A stretch of 42,093 bases of DNA from an uncultured Clostridia bacterium (lineage in GTDB: Bacteria; Bacillota; Clostridia; Oscillospirales; Acutalibacteraceae): assembly GCA_947652665.1 (NCBI GenBank), contig CANTDZ010000011.1:1-42093 (forward strand), written 5' to 3'. Below are positions 38,306 to 42,093 of the stretch, piece after piece. The notes under the pieces were generated by a model. That model was not told where the DNA came from, did not search any database, and saw only the letters and a list, made by a program, of their open reading frames with translations. Each line of letters begins with the position of its first letter. Position 1 is the stretch's first letter. The position numbers and the translations under genes were made by a program.

Positions 38306-40129
38306 ATGAAAAAGGTAAAAAACAAAAACCAACCGCCTAAATCCACCATCCTGCGGTTTTTCCCCTACACCAAGGGGTTCCGGGCGCAGTTCGTGCTGGC
38401 CATGCTCATGGTGATCCTCTCCGTGGTGGCCAACTACATGACCCCCCAGGTCATCCGCGTCACGGTGGATTCCGTTATCAACGACAACCCCTTCAGCCTG
38501 CCGGGCTTCCTGTCCGGTTGGATTGAATCCCTGGGGGGAGAGGAGGGCCTGCGGGAGCTTCTGCGGGGGAGCATCGCCCTTTGCGCGGCGGTGTCCCTGG
38601 GGTTTGCGGCCATTGCCGCCCTGACCACTTACTCCTCCCGCATGAACCTGGCCCGGGCCTGCGAGGGCACCGTGGCCCGCATCCGCGACACGCTCTTTGA
38701 CCACATCCAGCGCCTGCCCTACGCCTGGCACAATTCCCACCAGACCGGCGACATCATCCAGCGCTGTACCCAGGACGTGGACCTGATCCGCAACTTTGTC
38801 AGCGACCAGCTCATGGAATGCATCCGCATTGTCCTGCTGATTGTGGTTTCCCTGGCGCTCATGTTCGCCATGAATGTCCAGCTGTCTTTAATCGTCACGG
38901 CGTTTATCCCGGTAGTGTTCGTGACCTCCTTTATATTCTTCGGCATTGTGGGCAAAAAATTCCAAAAGGCCGACGAAACCGAGGGCCAGCTCACCGCTTT
39001 AGTCCAGGAGAACCTCACCGGCGTGCGCGTGGTGCGCGCCTTTGGCCGCGAGCGCTTTGAAATCGACCGCTTTAACGCAAAAAACGAAGAATTCACCAAT
39101 ATGTGGGTGCGCCTGGGCAAGGTCATGGGCCTGAACTGGGGCCTGGGCGATTTCTTCGCGGGCTTTCAGGTATGCGTGATTATTGTGGCCGGGGCTTTCT
39201 TTGTGGAACGCGGCCAGCTGACCGCCGGGGAGTTCCTGGCCTTCACCGCTTACAATTCCATGCTGGTGTGGCCTGTGCGCAACCTGGGCCGCCTTTTGAG
39301 CGAGCTGAGCAAGACCTCCATCAGCGCCACTCGCATCTTTGACATCCTGGACGCCAAAGAAGAAGAAAACTGCCCCGCCCCCCAGGCTCCGGACTTGAAC
39401 GGCGACATCGTCTTCGACCACGTGAGCTTTGGCTATACCGGCAGCACCGGCGTCCTGCAGGACGTGAGCTTTTCCATCAAGGCTGGGTCGACCTTCGGCA
39501 TTTTGGGCGCTACGGGCAGCGGCAAGTCCACGCTGATGTATTTGTTGGACCGCCTCTACGAGTTGCCCGAGGGCCAGGGCTCCATCACCATCGGCGGGGT
39601 GGACATCCGGCAGATGGACATCCACCACCTGCGCAAAAATATCGGCATCGTTTTACAGGAACCCTTCCTGTTTTCCAAGACCTTCCGGGAGAGCATTGCA
39701 GACGGCGCGGCCCGGGAAGACCTGGAGACGGTGCGGCACTTTGCCCGGCTGGCGGTCATTGACGACGCCATTGAGAACTTCGCCCAGGGCTACGAGACGC
39801 CTATCGGCGAGCGCGGCGTGACCATTTCCGGCGGCCAGAAGCAGCGGGTGGCCATCGCCCGTATGCTCATGCAGGACACCGCCATCAAGATTTTTGACGA
39901 TTCCCTTTCGGCTGTGGACATGGAGACGGACGCCAAAATCCGCCAGTCCATTAAGGAGAATGTGCACGGCACGACCATCCTGATTGCCCACCGCATTACC
40001 ACGCTCATGAACGCCGACCAAATCCTGGTCCTGGACCGGGGCCGGGTGGCACAGATGGGCACTCATCAGGAGCTTTCCCAGCAGGAGGGCATTTATAAGC
40101 GCATTTTCGATATGCAGAAAGCGACATAA
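38306..40129 (+). CDS. ABC exporter half-transporter, degenerate partner of pair 3
   Basis: 607 residues. Basic N-terminus (MKKVKNKNQ), six-helix exporter domain with a larger first outer loop, then ATPase with Walker A GATGSGKST, signature ISGGQKQR, and Walker B IKIFDDSLSAVD with Asp instead of the catalytic Glu. ATG 38306 has GAGAGG upstream and lies just after the attenuator. Forms the degenerate half of a heterodimer with the next gene, 13 nt downstream. Confidence 0.93.
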   Translation: MKKVKNKNQPPKSTILRFFPYTKGFRAQFVLAMLMVILSVVANYMTPQVIRVTVDSVINDNPFSLPGFLSGWIESLGGEEGLRELLRGSIALCAAVSLGFAAIAALTTYSSRMNLARACEGTVARIRDTLFDHIQRLPYAWHNSHQTGDIIQRCTQDVDLIRNFVSDQLMECIRIVLLIVVSLALMFAMNVQLSLIVTAFIPVVFVTSFIFFGIVGKKFQKADETEGQLTALVQENLTGVRVVRAFGRERFEIDRFNAKNEEFTNMWVRLGKVMGLNWGLGDFFAGFQVCVIIVAGAFFVERGQLTAGEFLAFTAYNSMLVWPVRNLGRLLSELSKTSISATRIFDILDAKEEENCPAPQAPDLNGDIVFDHVSFGYTGSTGVLQDVSFSIKAGSTFGILGATGSGKSTLMYLLDRLYELPEGQGSITIGGVDIRQMDIHHLRKNIGIVLQEPFLFSKTFRESIADGAAREDLETVRHFARLAVIDDAIENFAQGYETPIGERGVTISGGQKQRVAIARMLMQDTAIKIFDDSLSAVDMETDAKIRQSIKENVHGTTILIAHRITTLMNADQILVLDRGRVAQMGTHQELSQQEGIYKRIFDMQKAT

Positions 40130-40142
40130 AAAGGAGAACCAT

Positions 40143-41972
40143 ATGGAAAACAAGAACATAGAAAAGAAGGGCCGCTTTGCGTCTATGAAGACCTGGGCCA
40201 AGCTGCTGCCCTTTTTACGGCCTTACCGGCGGCTGATGGTCATTATTATTGTGACCATGCTGGTCAACGCGGCGGTGGATATCTGTTACCCGCTGCTGTC
40301 CGGCTATGCGGTGGATAAGTTCGTCAGCCCCCGCAGTACCGAGGGCATCACGGGGTTTGCCATTGGCTATATGCTCATCGTGCTGCTGCAAATGACGTGC
40401 ACCATCGTCTTTGCCCGGTCGGCGCTGAAGGTGGAAATGTACCTGGGCCGCGACCTGAAAAAGACCCTGTTCACCCATTTGCAGACGCTGAGCTTTTCCT
40501 ACTACAACACCACCCCCGTGGGCGTTATCCTCTCCCGGGTCATGAGCGACACCAACCGCATCGGCGGCGTGTTCGCTTGGAGCCTGGTGGATATTTTCTG
40601 GAGCCTCGCTTACGTCATTGGGTGCATGGGCGTGATGCTCTTCATCAACTGGCGGCTGGCGCTGCTGATTATCGTGGTGGTGCCGGCCATTGCCCTGGCC
40701 ACCCTCTACTTCCAAAAGCGCATTTTGAACCTGAACCGGCAGGTGCGCAAGATCAACGCCGAGATCACCCGCCACTACAACGAGGGCATCTCCGGCGCGA
40801 AGACCTCCAAGACCCTGGTCATTGAGGACAAGAACACTGCCGCTTTCGAAGAGGTCACCAGCCGCATGAAGCACACCACCATCCACGCGGTCATGCTCAA
40901 CGCGGTGTACGTGCCCATCATCGGCTTTTTGACGGCGCTGGCTGTGGCCTTTGTCATTACCGGTGGCGGCAACATGGTGCTGTGGGGCAGCATCGGCATT
41001 GGCGAGCTGACCGTCTTTATGAACTTCGCCCTGGTTATCGCCGACCCCGTGCAGACCCTGGCCCGCACTATCTCCAATTTCATTGCCACCCAGGCCAACA
41101 TCGAGCGCGTCTCGGCCCTGCTGGAGCTGCAGCCCCAGATTACCGACACGCCGGAGATTGTAGAAAAATACGGCACCTCCTTCGACCCCAAGCGGGAAAA
41201 CTGGGAGGAGCTGAAAGGCCACATTACCTTTGACGACATCACCTTCCGCTACCCCGACGGCACCGAGAATGTCCTGGAGCACTTCACCCTGGACGTCCCG
41301 GCTGGCACGACGGTGGCCATTGTCGGCGAGACGGGCGCGGGCAAGTCCACGCTGGTGAACCTGGCCTGCCGTTTCTTTGAACCCACGGAGGGCCGCATCC
41401 TCATTGACGGCCGCGACTACCGGGAACGCAGTATGCTGTGGCTGCACAGCAGCATTGGCTACGTGTTGCAGACGCCCCACCTGTTTTCCGGTTCGGTAAA
41501 GGAAAACATCCGCTATGGCCGCTTGGATGCCACCGACGAGGAGATCGTCGCCGCGGCCAAGCTGGTAAACGCCCACGACTTCATCACCCGCATGGAGCAC
41601 GGCTACGACAGCGACGTAGGCGAAGGCGGCGGCCAGCTCTCCACTGGGGAAAAGCAGCTGGTGTCCTTTGCCCGGGCCGTCCTGGCCGACCCCCGCATTT
41701 TCGTCCTGGACGAGGCTACGGCTTCCATCGACACCAAGACCGAGGCCCTCATCCAGGAAGCCATTTCGACTATGCTCACGGGCCGCACCTCCTTCCTGAT
41801 TGCGCACCGATTGTCCACCATCCGCAAGGCTGATTTGATTTTGGTGGTGCGCGGCGGCAAAATCATCGAGCAGGGTACCCACGGAGAGCTTATGGCTCTG
41901 GGAGGCTACTACGCCGACCTGTACAACAAGCAATTCGAGACGGAGACCGCCGAAAGCGTTTTCAGCGCGTAA
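40143..41972 (+). CDS. ABC exporter half-transporter, catalytic partner of pair 3
   Basis: 609 residues. Six-helix domain and ATPase with Walker A GETGAGKST, altered signature LSTGEKQ, and Walker B IFVLDEATASID with the catalytic Glu. AAAAAGGAG stands before the ATG. With the preceding gene it forms a heterodimeric exporter like TM287/288. Such pairs often export drugs, and the attenuator upstream would fit drug-responsive control. Confidence 0.93.
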   Translation: MENKNIEKKGRFASMKTWAKLLPFLRPYRRLMVIIIVTMLVNAAVDICYPLLSGYAVDKFVSPRSTEGITGFAIGYMLIVLLQMTCTIVFARSALKVEMYLGRDLKKTLFTHLQTLSFSYYNTTPVGVILSRVMSDTNRIGGVFAWSLVDIFWSLAYVIGCMGVMLFINWRLALLIIVVVPAIALATLYFQKRILNLNRQVRKINAEITRHYNEGISGAKTSKTLVIEDKNTAAFEEVTSRMKHTTIHAVMLNAVYVPIIGFLTALAVAFVITGGGNMVLWGSIGIGELTVFMNFALVIADPVQTLARTISNFIATQANIERVSALLELQPQITDTPEIVEKYGTSFDPKRENWEELKGHITFDDITFRYPDGTENVLEHFTLDVPAGTTVAIVGETGAGKSTLVNLACRFFEPTEGRILIDGRDYRERSMLWLHSSIGYVLQTPHLFSGSVKENIRYGRLDATDEEIVAAAKLVNAHDFITRMEHGYDSDVGEGGGQLSTGEKQLVSFARAVLADPRIFVLDEATASIDTKTEALIQEAISTMLTGRTSFLIAHRLSTIRKADLILVVRGGKIIEQGTHGELMALGGYYADLYNKQFETETAESVFSA

Positions 41973-41987
41973 AGCCGGATGAAATAG

Positions 41988-42030
41988 GAAAACCCTTAGA
42001 AGTTTGTACGCTTCCGAGGGTTTTCTTTTT
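41988..42030 (+). terminator. terminator of ABC pair 3
   Basis: 9-bp stem GAAAACCCT / AGGGTTTTC, with a smaller GAAG/CTTC pairing in the loop, then TTTTT. The last 60 bases of the window hold no visible feature. Confidence 0.85.
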
Positions 42031-42093
42031 ATTGTATTTCCCGCCATTCTTTTCGATGGCCTTACGCTATAGCCGCAATTTCCAAAATCTTTC

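Noticed and set aside
38094-38309. Leader ORFs of 61-71 codons before ABC pair 3
   Set aside because: They begin upstream of the predicted transcription start (about 38172) and lack ribosome sites.
1-42093. Mobile elements, prophage, tRNA and rRNA genes
   Set aside because: No transposase, integrase, phage gene, terminal inverted repeats, tRNA cloverleaf or rRNA sequence was recognised on either strand.

Overview
The window is a gene-dense piece of a Gram-positive, endospore-forming, anaerobic Clostridia chromosome of fairly high GC, most like the Oscillospiraceae/Ruminococcaceae group. This is inferred from spoVAD, a Spo0A-like DNA-binding domain, the DUF5685/DnaJ-TPR cluster, an oxygen- or NO-reducing flavodiiron protein with rubredoxin, strong AGGAGG-type ribosome sites and sigma-A promoters that often carry a TGC extension before the -10 box. 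No rRNA, tRNA, CRISPR array, insertion sequence or phage gene was seen.

Layout. 1-260: a small type I toxin-antitoxin locus. 267-5025: flavodiiron protein, then a divergent MFS / HAD phosphatase / TIM-barrel operon. 5027-11872: lipid kinase, a heterodimeric ABC exporter pair, a Nudix hydrolase and proC, all on the minus strand. 11993-14573: a small conserved protein and the DUF5685 / DnaJ-TPR / membrane protein cluster. 14611-21527: GNAT, SDR, sugar isomerase-like, recX, recA, an ABC-F protein behind a transcription attenuator, and spoVAD. 21616-23600: an SLH-domain surface protein with a long structured leader, a candidate antisense RNA, and a tandem array of toxin-antitoxin cassettes. 23769-26307: a free-standing Spo0A-type DNA-binding domain, a small partner and a soluble hybrid histidine kinase. 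26364-32944: a pcrA / nitrilase-like / ABC exporter pair operon. 33087-38003: DUF1836, holB, darA, a sodium:alanine symporter, a polysaccharide deacetylase and a HlyIII protein. 38137-42030: a third heterodimeric ABC exporter pair behind a second attenuator.

The most interesting system is a family of very short single-helix membrane peptides of 26-36 residues (33-143, 22971-23060, 23299-23379). Each converges on a divergent-sequence antisense RNA of about 76 nt, and the two transcripts share one bidirectional terminator. In every complete copy the antisense RNA repeats, as direct DNA repeats, the toxin's ribosome-binding/start-codon region and its first codons. It can therefore pair with exactly the sequence that starts toxin translation. 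The repeats vary from copy to copy in step with the cognate toxin, and a hairpin that presents the start-pairing sequence in its loop shows compensatory changes. This is the logic of the enterococcal par (Fst/RNAII) locus with a different peptide. A third, toxin-less antisense gene closes the array. Two toxin promoters carry a perfect Spo0A box (TTGTCGAA) in the -35/-10 spacer, and a Spo0A-type DNA-binding protein is encoded next door.

All functions are read from sequence alone. Promoters, RNA ends and pairings are predictions.
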